DNA of 64,000 bases. Source: Emticicia aquatilis. Its GTDB lineage: Bacteria > Bacteroidota > Bacteroidia > Cytophagales > Spirosomataceae. Of the stretch, positions 36,208 through 44,578 are shown piece after piece; the first letter of the stretch is position 1, and each line of letters starts with the position of its first letter. The notes beneath the pieces are model-generated. The model made no database searches and was not told the DNA's origin. It saw only the letters and a list, made by a program, of their open reading frames with translations. The stretch is taken from positions 419,846 to 483,845 of the forward strand of contig NZ_BMKK01000006.1 of assembly GCF_014644295.1 (NCBI RefSeq), given 5' to 3'. The translations under genes and the position numbers were made by a program.

Positions 36208-36251
36208 TTTTTTCATAGCGTAGGGTTTGCAAACCCTACGCTATGAAAAAA
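36208..36251. repeat. Intergenic palindrome, family A copy 2
   Basis: A 44-bp perfect palindrome with no loop, between convergent genes. The half-site is six Ts and then CATAGCGTAGGGTTTG. It shares outer CATAGCG and core GGTTTGCAAACC with the element at 27927-27954; the inner bases differ in a compensated way (GTAGGG/CCCTAC against GTCGGG/CCCGAC). Confidence 0.75.
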
Positions 36252-36256
36252 AGATA

Positions 36257-39200
36257 TTAGGCTTTTTTACCACCTTTCTTAACTTCTTCCGTTGCTACAA
36301 CTGGAACTGCTGCCAATTTCGCATCTTCTCTTTTCATATCACGTTGCATTCCATCAACAACGATTGGAGTTGCTACGAATAATGATGAGTAAGTACCCAC
36401 GATTACCCCTACGAACATCGCAAATACGAAACCACGGATAGTTTCACCACCGAAAATCAATAATACTAAGAGTACTACCAATGTAGAGAAACCAGTCACG
36501 GCCGTACGGCTCAATGTGCTGTTCAAGGCATTGTTGATAACCGTTGGAATATCTTCTTTTACGCCACGTTTTTCGGTCAAGTATTCACGCACACGGTCAA
36601 ATACAACGACCGTATCGTTCATTGAATAACCCATGATTGTCAGTACCGCACCTACAAAAGCTTGGTCAACATCAAGTGAGAATGGTAACCATCCACGGAA
36701 GATTGAGAAAATACCGAGGATAATAGCCACGTCGTGGAATAAGGCAACCAATGCACCATAACCAAACGCTAATCGACGGAAACGAACATAGATATAAACG
36801 AATACTAATACAATTGAGAGTAAAACCGCTTTGAAAGCACCGCCAATGGCATCATTTGCAATCGTTGGACCAACTTTCGATGAGCTTGTTACTTTACCTT
36901 TATTGCCGTTTACGTTAGCTAAAGCAGCATTAACACTCGTTTCGATTTGTTTTTCAACTTCTGGATTTGTGTTTTCGATTTTGTAAGGAGTTGTGATTTT
37001 TACTTGGTCGAAACCTCCAAAAGTTTTTACCTCAGTTGCTTGTCCTTCAAAAGTTGCTTTCAAAGCATTGTCGATTTCTTCTGTGTTTACAGTCTTCTCG
37101 AATTTCGCTACATACGTACGACCACCTAAGAAGTCAACCCCCAAACCAAATCCTTTGAAGAAGATAGAAACGATACCCGCAATGATAATCGCACTTGAAA
37201 TTGTGTAGTACAATTTACGTTTCGATACAAAATCAAAGTTTGAATCTTTGAATAATTTTTCTGTCCATTTAGTGAAGAAAGAAACAGTTTTTCCTTTGCT
37301 GATATAGTATTCGAAGAATAATCTTGAAACAAAAATCGCCGAGAATAACGAAGTAAAAATACCAATCAAAAGCGTAGTTGCAAAACCAAGAATCAAGCCC
37401 GAACCAAAGATGAATAATACCGCACCTGTGATTAAAGTCGTAACGTTTGAGTCAATGATTGATGACATCGCATTTTGGAAACCATCACGCACCGCAACTG
37501 GGAATGTTTTACCCAACAATAATTCTTCTTTGATACGCTCGTAAATCAAAACGTTCGCATCGACCGACATACCAACCGATAATACTAAACCTGCGATACC
37601 TGGCAATGTAAGTGTTGCACCAAATGATGCCATTACACCTAACAACAAGAATAAGTTAACGATAAGAGCTACATTTGCAATTAAACCAGCTTTGTTGTAG
37701 TAAATCATTACGAAAGCCAATACAAACAATACACCAATTACAGAAGAAAGGATACCCGCACGAGCCGCTTCCGAACCTACAGTTGCACCTACGATATCTT
37801 CAGAGATTACGTTTGTTGGAGCAGGAAGTTTACCAGCTTTCAATACGTTGGCAAGGTCAAGGGCTTCTTCAACAGTAAAGTTACCACTGATGCTTGAGCG
37901 TCCACCACCAATTTCACCGTTTACGTTTGGAGCAGAATAAACGAAGTTATCAAGAATGATAGCAATCGGACGGCCGATATTTGCACCTGTCAACGCTTTC
38001 CATTTTCTTGCACCTTCTGCATTCATTTGCATTTCAACTGCTGGCTTGCCTCTTTCGTCAAAATCTTGTGTTGCGTTAGTTACAACATCACCTTCCAACG
38101 GAGCTTTACCTAAGTCTTTTACAAAGTACATATCAACGATTTCTTCGTTAACGTTTGTACCGTTTGCACGAGGCTTAACATCATATACTGCACTTGCATT
38201 GGCAGGGAAAAGTGTCTGAACATCAGGGCGACGCATGATTTGGTTCACACGTGAAGTATCTTTTACACGTACAGCCACACCGTAGCCAGTTCCGATAAAT
38301 AAGTTACTGAATGCGTTTGTTTGGCGTTGTGCCAAAGCTGCCGAATCTTTCTTTGAAGTATCCGTTTTGCTTCCACCAGCCAATTTAGCTGCTAAGCTGT
38401 TTTTTGAAGTATCGTTAGATGCAGTTGCTGAATTATCACTTTTTCCTGCAATTTTGCTTAAATTTGACTTATCTGCTGCTTTAGCCTCAGCATCCATTTG
38501 TAATAAAATAGCCGCCAAACCATCAAATGCTGGAGCGATTTCTTGCATTGTATAAACTTCGCAGAACTCCAATTTCGCAGCACCAGAAAGTAATTTACGC
38601 ACACGTTGTGGATTGTCAACACCTGGTAATTCAACTTGGATACGGTTAGTACCCGACAAACGTTGTAAGTTAGGGTTAGCAACACCAAATTTATCAACAC
38701 GAGTTTGGATAATACGGAACGCACGGTCGAAAGCACCATCAACTTCTTTTTTGATGTAGCTAACAACTTGACTATCTGAAGACTCTAAGCTCAATACACC
38801 ACGGTTAGAGCTATTTGAGAAAATGCTCGCCAATTTTGTATCTGGAGCAACTTTTTTGAACTCTTCAGCAAACAAATCAACAAAGTTTGTGCTGCTTGTT
38901 GCTGCTCTTTCTTGTGCTTTCGAGATAGCCGCAGCTACTTTAGGGTCACGTGAGCCAGCCAATGCACGAACGATTTCGGTAGGAGAAACCTCCAAAATTA
39001 CACTCATACCACCTTGAAGGTCAAGACCTAAGCCTAATTCTTGTTTCATTAGGTCTTCGGTAGTAGTCATTCCTAAGAAAACAGGTTGTTTCCAAAGTGA
39101 ATCCAAGTAGCGTTGTTTTTTTGTATAATCTACTTTGCCAGATTTATCTGTTGCATACGCTTCTGCGTCTTTTCTAATATCGTTGGCTTTCCAAGTACGG

Positions 39201-39268
39201 GCCAAGAAATAAATACTAATTGCTAAAAAAGCCACCAATAGAGCGACTACACCACCTTTGTTTCTCAT
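36257..39268 (-). CDS. secDF: Protein translocase subunit SecDF (fused)
   Basis: Inner-membrane translocation motor of 1003 residues in which SecD and SecF are one polypeptide, as is common in Bacteroidetes. The SecD half starts with a TM segment and LGLGLDLQGGMSVILEV. A long, low-complexity Ala/Ser/Lys insert (about 270-320) lies in the periplasmic P1 region. The SecD membrane domain contains GLVLSVGMSVDANVLIYERIKEEL, and the SecF half contains FLGGRTYVAKF, VGAVLTIMGYSMNDTVVVFDRVRE and a Lys-rich C-terminus. It uses the proton gradient to pull preproteins out of SecYEG. It is monocistronic and ends against a convergent operon. Confidence 0.97.
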   Translation of the reverse strand: MRNKGGVVALLVAFLAISIYFLARTWKANDIRKDAEAYATDKSGKVDYTKKQRYLDSLWKQPVFLGMTTTEDLMKQELGLGLDLQGGMSVILEVSPTEIVRALAGSRDPKVAAAISKAQERAATSSTNFVDLFAEEFKKVAPDTKLASIFSNSSNRGVLSLESSDSQVVSYIKKEVDGAFDRAFRIIQTRVDKFGVANPNLQRLSGTNRIQVELPGVDNPQRVRKLLSGAAKLEFCEVYTMQEIAPAFDGLAAILLQMDAEAKAADKSNLSKIAGKSDNSATASNDTSKNSLAAKLAGGSKTDTSKKDSAALAQRQTNAFSNLFIGTGYGVAVRVKDTSRVNQIMRRPDVQTLFPANASAVYDVKPRANGTNVNEEIVDMYFVKDLGKAPLEGDVVTNATQDFDERGKPAVEMQMNAEGARKWKALTGANIGRPIAIILDNFVYSAPNVNGEIGGGRSSISGNFTVEEALDLANVLKAGKLPAPTNVISEDIVGATVGSEAARAGILSSVIGVLFVLAFVMIYYNKAGLIANVALIVNLFLLLGVMASFGATLTLPGIAGLVLSVGMSVDANVLIYERIKEELLLGKTFPVAVRDGFQNAMSSIIDSNVTTLITGAVLFIFGSGLILGFATTLLIGIFTSLFSAIFVSRLFFEYYISKGKTVSFFTKWTEKLFKDSNFDFVSKRKLYYTISSAIIIAGIVSIFFKGFGLGVDFLGGRTYVAKFEKTVNTEEIDNALKATFEGQATEVKTFGGFDQVKITTPYKIENTNPEVEKQIETSVNAALANVNGNKGKVTSSSKVGPTIANDAIGGAFKAVLLSIVLVFVYIYVRFRRLAFGYGALVALFHDVAIILGIFSIFRGWLPFSLDVDQAFVGAVLTIMGYSMNDTVVVFDRVREYLTEKRGVKEDIPTVINNALNSTLSRTAVTGFSTLVVLLVLLIFGGETIRGFVFAMFVGVIVGTYSSLFVATPIVVDGMQRDMKREDAKLAAVPVVATEEVKKGGKKA

Positions 39269-39389
39269 TTTAGGGAAATGTTTGTAATAATAAAATTTAA
39301 TAGAAAATAATACATGGAATCATGAGTGAGTCATGATTTTGACAGAAAAATTAAGAAAGAAAAAAGCGTTTTCTCTCGAAGCGAAAGGT

Positions 39390-39752
39390 TTATGGGGCGT
39401 TGGGAGCAATAAAATGCTCGTAGAGATTCTCGAAATAAGAAAGTATGAAAATAGGCTTGGTGAAAACTTTAGCCTTTTTTTCGATATTCAGATAAATAAC
39501 TTGCGGAGTAGGTAAAATGAGGGCGTCGTGGTTGAAGTCGAACGCATGGCTGGGTACAACCACCTCCAACGACAACTCGCTAACAACTGTTTGGTTTTCA
39601 GATTGTTGCTTTTTGTCAGACTTCTCTTGCTTTGGTTTATTGGGCTTATCATGTTTTTGTTGGGGTAGCTGCTTGCCGAAAACGCTAGTCAGCATCACCA
39701 TCGTGAACATCAAAAGTCCAAAAGCACGTGATATGTAGGAGTAATTTTTCAT
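39390..39752 (-). CDS. Small exported protein of unknown function
   Basis: A 120-residue protein I do not recognise. A hydrophobic N-terminal segment (ISRAFGLLMFTMVMLTSVFG) could be a signal anchor or cleaved signal. It is followed by a very hydrophilic Lys/Gln-rich linker (QQKHDKPNKPKQEKSDKKQQ) and an 80-residue C-terminal part with hydrophobic patches (ALILPTPQVIYLNIE). It lies 121 bases downstream of the secDF start on the same strand, that is, upstream in transcription, and could be transcribed with secDF. Codon usage looks like that of its neighbours. The coding call rests on composition and signal only. Confidence 0.55.
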   Translation of the reverse strand: MKNYSYISRAFGLLMFTMVMLTSVFGKQLPQQKHDKPNKPKQEKSDKKQQSENQTVVSELSLEVVVPSHAFDFNHDALILPTPQVIYLNIEKKAKVFTKPIFILSYFENLYEHFIAPNAP

Positions 39753-39850
39753 TTTAGGAACGCAAAGCTACAAGAATTTCTCGAAATAAGTCAAATCTTA
39801 TGCCAAAAATTCAAATTAGGACAATGTTTCAAATTGTCATACTTCGATTT

Positions 39851-41650
39851 TCATAGCTCTTTTTTATCAAATCCCTTTAATATGGCATTTCCATCAAAAG
39901 CTTTTTTACCATTATTCTCTCCAAAAACCTCAAAGAACGACTTTGTATAAATATGAATAGCAGTCTTTAAAATATCAATTTTTTCAACCATTTCAATGTT
40001 TGGTAAGCCAAATTCCTTTTTAATGCCATCAACAAAAATTGCAATAACATCACCTCTTCTGTAAGCTGTTTTAATACCTGTTTGGAAGTCATATCTAAAT
40101 GAAATTCCTGCATAACTACCTTGAACAGCATCTAAAACATCGCCTGATGCCGCTGCTAATTCCATAATTTGATTGCCAAGAATGGTGCGTTCAGGATAAG
40201 GATATGTAATTCCTGCCCGTCTTTGGGCTTTTTCGTAATTCCTTCTTCCCTTAACAATCAATTCATCCAGTAGCTTGCCATCAATAAAGGGCATTTCGAT
40301 TCCTGAATTGCTAATATCTGAATTTTTCAGAGCTATATCATTCTGAAAAGGTGGAATTGGTCTTGGCAACCAATGTACGTTAATTAGTTTATTGTCAAAA
40401 GTTTGAATTTTTAATTCCAAAATCCCCTCATCTTCAATATTTGTAATGGTAAAATGCCCCAAAGAGTCGGTTTTCAAAGTACGAATCCCAAAGGTTTTTG
40501 AGTTTCCTATTACCACCAAGTCTGTTTTTCTTAGCAAAATCTTATTTTCATCAAGAGCTACACCTGTTCTTGCTAAACTCATTTCTTTATTACAAGATGT
40601 TTTGATATCAAAACTCTTGGCAGTTCGTAAAACCAAGTAATTATTCAAATCACTTTTTGTTAAAATTGATGGCGAAACTTTCTGATTCAAATAAAAATCT
40701 AAATCAAAAAAGTGTTTTTCAGCATCAAAATTTAAAGTTTCAGTATCAAAATTCGCAAAAAGTCTTTCGGCCAGTCGTTGATTTTGGTCATTAAAAACCT
40801 CAAAAGTCAAAAGAGTTTTTGGCAAAAGTTTTATTGGGAAATTAATGGTATTGACCACATTTTTTTTGAAAAAACGAGAATCAAAAATGCGGTCGCCTAA
40901 CCGAATCACCAGCAAAAGACTGTCGGCATTAGTTTGACTACTATAAATTTTGGTTATAATCAAAGAGTCTTTTTGAAAAACATTCATCGTAGTTCCGAAA
41001 CTTTTCACTTCGGGCAAGGCAAAATATCGTACATCGTTTTCGGCAAAATTTAACAAAATTCGGTAATTACGATTTTGCATCGGCACAAAGGGGATTTCAG
41101 CTAACCCTGCCTTATTTGTTTCAAAATCTGCTATTTTGTTATTCGCCTCATCAATCAATTTTCCTTTTTGGTGCATTTTTTCGGTGCTGACAATAACCTT
41201 TGCAGGCAATTTATCTACCAACATACCACTCTCTACGCCGATTTCGATTTTTGGATATTCTTCAGGCAAAGCGTTTTTTGTGCTAACAACTTTGATGCTT
41301 TTATGAAAAATAGCTTTGCTTCCAAAAGCAGCCAAGTAGTTCGTGTACGCCCGCAATGTGAATGTGCCGCTGTCGGCAGGGAGGACAAAAAAACTTTCTA
41401 CGTTTTCGTCGTTTTTCAAAACTTTTTCGGCAAATAGGCTGTGGTCGGGCGAAATGAGTTCAACATAAATCACTTTGCTCGGTATGGTATCGGAAACGAT
41501 TTTTACCGAAAAAAATACGGTGTCTTTTGGAGAAAAAACATCATTTTGAACTCGCAAAAATAGTTTTTCGTCAGGGAAAAAGGTTTGTGCTTGGGCAGAA
41601 ATTGCCAAGAAAAAGTAGAAAAAAATGAAGTTTTTTATATTAGAGTTCAT
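39851..41650 (-). CDS. Exported MG2/plug-domain protein without barrel
   Basis: A 599-residue exported protein. The ATG at 41650 (MNSNIKNFIFFYFFLAISAQAQ) starts a signal peptide and overlaps the stop region of the preceding gene by 11 bases, suggesting translational coupling. The N-terminal part (FLRVQNDVFSPKDTVFFSVKIV) resembles the MG2 macroglobulin-like domains of Bacteroidetes. A carboxypeptidase-regulatory-like segment follows (FGIRTLKTDSLGHFTITNIED). The C-terminal 130 residues (ILGNQIMELAAASGDVLDAV ... GDVIAIFVDGIKKEFGLPNIEMVEKIDILK) look like a TonB-receptor plug with no barrel after it. Such proteins are known in this phylum, but their role is not. Confidence 0.75.
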   Translation of the reverse strand: MNSNIKNFIFFYFFLAISAQAQTFFPDEKLFLRVQNDVFSPKDTVFFSVKIVSDTIPSKVIYVELISPDHSLFAEKVLKNDENVESFFVLPADSGTFTLRAYTNYLAAFGSKAIFHKSIKVVSTKNALPEEYPKIEIGVESGMLVDKLPAKVIVSTEKMHQKGKLIDEANNKIADFETNKAGLAEIPFVPMQNRNYRILLNFAENDVRYFALPEVKSFGTTMNVFQKDSLIITKIYSSQTNADSLLLVIRLGDRIFDSRFFKKNVVNTINFPIKLLPKTLLTFEVFNDQNQRLAERLFANFDTETLNFDAEKHFFDLDFYLNQKVSPSILTKSDLNNYLVLRTAKSFDIKTSCNKEMSLARTGVALDENKILLRKTDLVVIGNSKTFGIRTLKTDSLGHFTITNIEDEGILELKIQTFDNKLINVHWLPRPIPPFQNDIALKNSDISNSGIEMPFIDGKLLDELIVKGRRNYEKAQRRAGITYPYPERTILGNQIMELAAASGDVLDAVQGSYAGISFRYDFQTGIKTAYRRGDVIAIFVDGIKKEFGLPNIEMVEKIDILKTAIHIYTKSFFEVFGENNGKKAFDGNAILKGFDKKEL

Positions 41651-42722
41651 ATAGTCTAAAATAATCAAGGTCAAATTCTGCGTTTTCTTCATCACCAGCA
41701 ATGGCAAATATTAGTTGATTAGCTTGGTCGGCAGACCAAACATCTGTATAAAATAGATGTTTGTCGTTCAGATATACACTCCAGAAATCCCCTTTTCTTA
41801 CTAACCTTATGGTATTAAAATCATTATTGATGGTGTAATTACTAAAACGGAAATAGAAAAAAGATGAGAGAACTCTGTAAGAAATAGGATTAAAAGTATG
41901 CGAAAAGATAGCATAATTTTGATAGATATTCGGAGAATACAAGTATTTGAAGGTTCCAGATTTGAGTCGATAACGGAATTCTATTTCATAATTGTTTGAT
42001 TTCATGAAATCATTCCTCTTTGCTGGCAATACACTGGCCATTTCCATTATTTTGTCTGGCACTAAACTAAAACCATCGCCTTTGGGCAATTTGACATTTA
42101 AAATACCTTTTTCTGGTATTTTGAATTGTGTATTTGGGAATTGGTCTAAATAAGTGCTTAATTCTTTTGATTCGTCAAAATCTTGTGATGCCACTAACTT
42201 TCGAGTAGAACTTGTCAGTGGAAATGGGTCAAATTGTAGATTTGCCCACTCAGGAATAGCTGTATTTTCATCGAATAATTCATCAATATAGTATTTTCGG
42301 CGAACACCTAAGTAAAGATGGATACTTTCGACATTACTATTGGCTTCGTAGGTAAGCATCATTGACTTAAACTCACCATTAGGAAGAGTGCGTATATTAT
42401 GCCCTCTTTTCAAAAACAGATGACCAAATTCATGAAACATTGTAAATTCTCGCTCCGAAGCACTTACATCTTTCCATCTGACAGAGTCAACAACAATTTT
42501 ATTTTCAGCAGGGTAAGTACGAGCTATTCCACCATTCGCCGAACCAAATTTCAAAACAAATCCCCCAGTTCCTGAAATGGTTATATTTCTGCTTTGGGCT
42601 TCTTTTAAAAAAGAATCATAATAGGTTTGTAAATCTGAATCAATAACAGGTTCTATGTACTCTTTTGAGCAACTAAAACAAAGGATACTTAAAATGAAGA
42701 ATAAGAGTGTGCGATTTTTCAT
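41640..42722 (-). CDS. Lipoprotein zinc metallopeptidase-like protein
   Basis: A 360-residue lipoprotein. The ATG at 42722 (MKNRTLLFFILSILCFSC) gives a lipobox with Cys18; a 23-codon longer frame lacks this logic. The domain up to about 200 has a zincin signature, FTMFHEFGHLFLKRGH (HExxH with a further His seven residues on) and a downstream conserved Glu (TYEANSNVES), as in the putative zinc-binding metallopeptidase lipoproteins of Bacteroidetes. The C-terminal half (YEIEFRYRLKSG ... FDLDYFRLYEL) looks like a beta-sandwich of the concanavalin/laminin-G type, perhaps for binding a glycan. It overlaps the next gene by 11 bases, so the two form an operon. Confidence 0.78.
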   Translation of the reverse strand: MKNRTLLFFILSILCFSCSKEYIEPVIDSDLQTYYDSFLKEAQSRNITISGTGGFVLKFGSANGGIARTYPAENKIVVDSVRWKDVSASEREFTMFHEFGHLFLKRGHNIRTLPNGEFKSMMLTYEANSNVESIHLYLGVRRKYYIDELFDENTAIPEWANLQFDPFPLTSSTRKLVASQDFDESKELSTYLDQFPNTQFKIPEKGILNVKLPKGDGFSLVPDKIMEMASVLPAKRNDFMKSNNYEIEFRYRLKSGTFKYLYSPNIYQNYAIFSHTFNPISYRVLSSFFYFRFSNYTINNDFNTIRLVRKGDFWSVYLNDKHLFYTDVWSADQANQLIFAIAGDEENAEFDLDYFRLYEL

Positions 42723-42857
42723 GTCTTGTAAGGAAATAGGTTTACACAAATTTATATAAACAAATGTCAAAAATAAAAACAGTATTCTCACATACAGGTT
42801 TAAAAACGGCTAACACAAAGATTGAATAGATATTCGACCGAACGGCTACTTAATTGA

Positions 42858-42929
42858 AACTTTGTAGAACAATTTTCTAAATTGTTCATACTCCAAATCT
42901 AACAATTTGGAAAATTGTTCTACAAAGTT
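42858..42929. repeat. Intergenic long hairpin, family C copy 2
   Basis: A 29-bp stem with one G-U pair around a 14-nt loop; arms start AACTTTGTAGAACAATTTTC. Each arm is itself a small palindrome (GAACAATTT-TCT-AAATTGTTC), so it can fold as one long hairpin or two short ones. Core shared with 20283-20333. Confidence 0.7.
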
Positions 42930-42980
42930 GTTTATCCTCAATACTTTTCTGCCTCATTTCTAACATATTCTGCCCTACCT

Positions 42981-43010
42981 TTTGAGTATCAGCTATTTTG
43001 TCTAATTTTG
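42981..43010 (+). promoter_or_regulatory. Promoter of lpd
   Basis: TTTG (42981-42984), an 18-base spacer and TAATTTTG (43003-43010) match the Bacteroidetes -33/-7 pattern closely. The transcript would start about 25 bases before the ATG. Confidence 0.6.
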
Positions 43011-43041
43011 CACCGAGTTTTCAATTAACAAGAAACATTTT

Positions 43042-44433
43042 ATGGCACAATACGACGTTGTTATACTTGGAAGTGGGCCTGGCGGCTATGTAGCTGCTAT
43101 TCGTGCATCACAATTAGGCTTGAAAACAGCCATCATCGAAAAAGAAAATTTAGGTGGTATTTGCCTCAACTGGGGTTGTATTCCAACAAAAGCGTTGTTA
43201 AAATCGGCTCAAGTATTTGAGTATATCAAGCACGCAAAAGATTATGGTATTGAAGTTGGCGAAGCCAATGCAAATTTTGAAGCAGTTATTAAACGTTCTC
43301 GTGGTGTGGCTGAAGGAATGAGCAAAGGCGTAACTTTCTTGATGAAGAAAAATAAAATTGATGTAATCAATGGTTACGGAAAAGTAAAACCGGGCAAAAA
43401 AGTAGAAGTTACTGATGCCGAAGGTAAAAAAACTGACGTAGAAGGAAAGCACATCATCATTGCAACAGGTGCAAGAGCAAGACAATTGCCAAACGTGCCG
43501 CTTGATGGTGAAAAAGTAATCGAATACCGTAAAGCTATGAGCCTCGAAAAACAACCAGCTTCGATGTTGGTGATGGGTTCGGGTGCCATCGGTGTTGAGT
43601 TTGCGTATGTATATGCGAGCATGGGTACGAAAGTAACCATCGTAGAATTTATGCCAAACATCGTTCCAGTAGAAGACGAAGATATTTCTAAGGAATTAGC
43701 AAAAATCTACAAGAAAATGGGTATCGAAATCTACACAAGTTCAAGTGTAGAGAAAGTGGATACTTCAGGAAGCGGTTGTGTATCAACTGTTAAGACTCCA
43801 TCGGGCGAAATCAAAATCGAAACGGATGTTGTTCTTTCAGCAGCGGGTATCGTAGCAAATATTGAAAATATTGGTTTAGAGGATGTAGGTATCGCTACTG
43901 ACAGAGGCAAAATCTTGGTAAATGGCTTTGCCGAAACGAATATCCCAGGATATTATGCCATTGGTGACGTAACGCCAGGACAAGCATTGGCTCACGTAGC
44001 ATCGGCTGAAGGTATTATTTGTGTTGAGAAAATTGCGGGTCACCACCCACAACCACTTGACTACAAAAATATCCCAGGTTGTACGTATTGTTCGCCAGAA
44101 ATCGCTTCAGTAGGTTATACTGAAAAAGCAGCCAAAGAAGCGGGTTACGAAATCAAAGTTGGTAAGTTTCCATTCTCGGCATCGGGTAAGGCAAAAGCTG
44201 GTGGTGTGCCAGAAGGTTTCGTAAAAGTTATTTTCGATGCTAAATACGGCGAGTGGTTAGGTTGCCACATGATTGGAAATAACGTAACCGAAATGATTGC
44301 CGAGGCCGTTGTAGCTCGTAAACTCGAAACAACAGGTATGGAAATCATCAAGTCGGTTCACCCACACCCAACCATGTCAGAAGCTATCATGGAAGCGGCT
44401 GCCGCTGCTTATGGTGAGGTTATTCACTTGTAA
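43042..44433 (+). CDS. lpdA: Dihydrolipoyl dehydrogenase (E3)
   Basis: Cytoplasmic FAD disulfide oxidoreductase of 463 residues that reoxidises the lipoyl groups of pyruvate, 2-oxoglutarate or branched-chain 2-oxoacid dehydrogenase complexes. It has an N-terminal FAD motif (DVVILGSGPGGYVAA), the redox disulfide Cys41-Cys46 in GGICLNWGCIPTKALL, an NAD motif (MLVMGSGAIGVEFAY), and the C-terminal HPHPTMSEAIMEAA with the catalytic His/Glu pair. The gene is alone, with its own promoter and a terminator; no E1 or E2 gene is adjacent, so the complex served is not identified. Confidence 0.96.
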   Translation: MAQYDVVILGSGPGGYVAAIRASQLGLKTAIIEKENLGGICLNWGCIPTKALLKSAQVFEYIKHAKDYGIEVGEANANFEAVIKRSRGVAEGMSKGVTFLMKKNKIDVINGYGKVKPGKKVEVTDAEGKKTDVEGKHIIIATGARARQLPNVPLDGEKVIEYRKAMSLEKQPASMLVMGSGAIGVEFAYVYASMGTKVTIVEFMPNIVPVEDEDISKELAKIYKKMGIEIYTSSSVEKVDTSGSGCVSTVKTPSGEIKIETDVVLSAAGIVANIENIGLEDVGIATDRGKILVNGFAETNIPGYYAIGDVTPGQALAHVASAEGIICVEKIAGHHPQPLDYKNIPGCTYCSPEIASVGYTEKAAKEAGYEIKVGKFPFSASGKAKAGGVPEGFVKVIFDAKYGEWLGCHMIGNNVTEMIAEAVVARKLETTGMEIIKSVHPHPTMSEAIMEAAAAAYGEVIHL

Positions 44434-44438
44434 TGAGT

Positions 44439-44468
44439 AGTCCACGGTCGACAGACGACAGTCAACAG
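44439..44468. repeat. AGTC-rich degenerate repeat, copy 3
   Basis: AGTCCACGGTCGACAGACGA followed by CAGTCAACAG, just after the lpd stop. It resembles 22909-22940 in word composition (AGTCxACGGTCGA, ACGACAGT). Confidence 0.4.
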
Positions 44469-44518
44469 TAGTTAGAATAGTTTTTCCGTTATTCGTAAAA
44501 TTAGTCTTTACTGTATCA

Positions 44519-44560
44519 TAAGAAAATAGCCGATTGCACTCGCAATCGGCTATTTTCTTA
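44519..44560. terminator. Bidirectional terminator between lpd and nagB
   Basis: A 19-bp perfect stem (left arm TAAGAAAATAGCCGATTGC) with a 4-nt loop between convergent genes, with A/T-rich flanks on both sides. Confidence 0.85.
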
Positions 44561-44578
44561 TCTTTATTATTTATTTTC

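Larger units (their letters stand above)
42723..43041. other. 319-base divergent intergenic region with family C repeat and lpd promoter
   Basis: No gene is apparent. It holds the large family C hairpin (42858-42929) and the -33/-7 promoter of lpd (42981-43010). The remainder is A/T-rich with nothing recognised. Confidence 0.6.

Noticed and set aside
36208..36251. Family A palindrome as the terminator of secDF
   Set aside because: It is perfectly loop-less and has a second copy elsewhere; although its A/T ends could assist termination, a separate normal terminator is adjacent, so it is listed as a repeat.
39333..39515. Plus-strand open frame between secDF and the unknown small gene
   Set aside because: It overlaps the 120-residue minus-strand frame, which has a signal-like N-terminus; the plus frame has no recognisable features.
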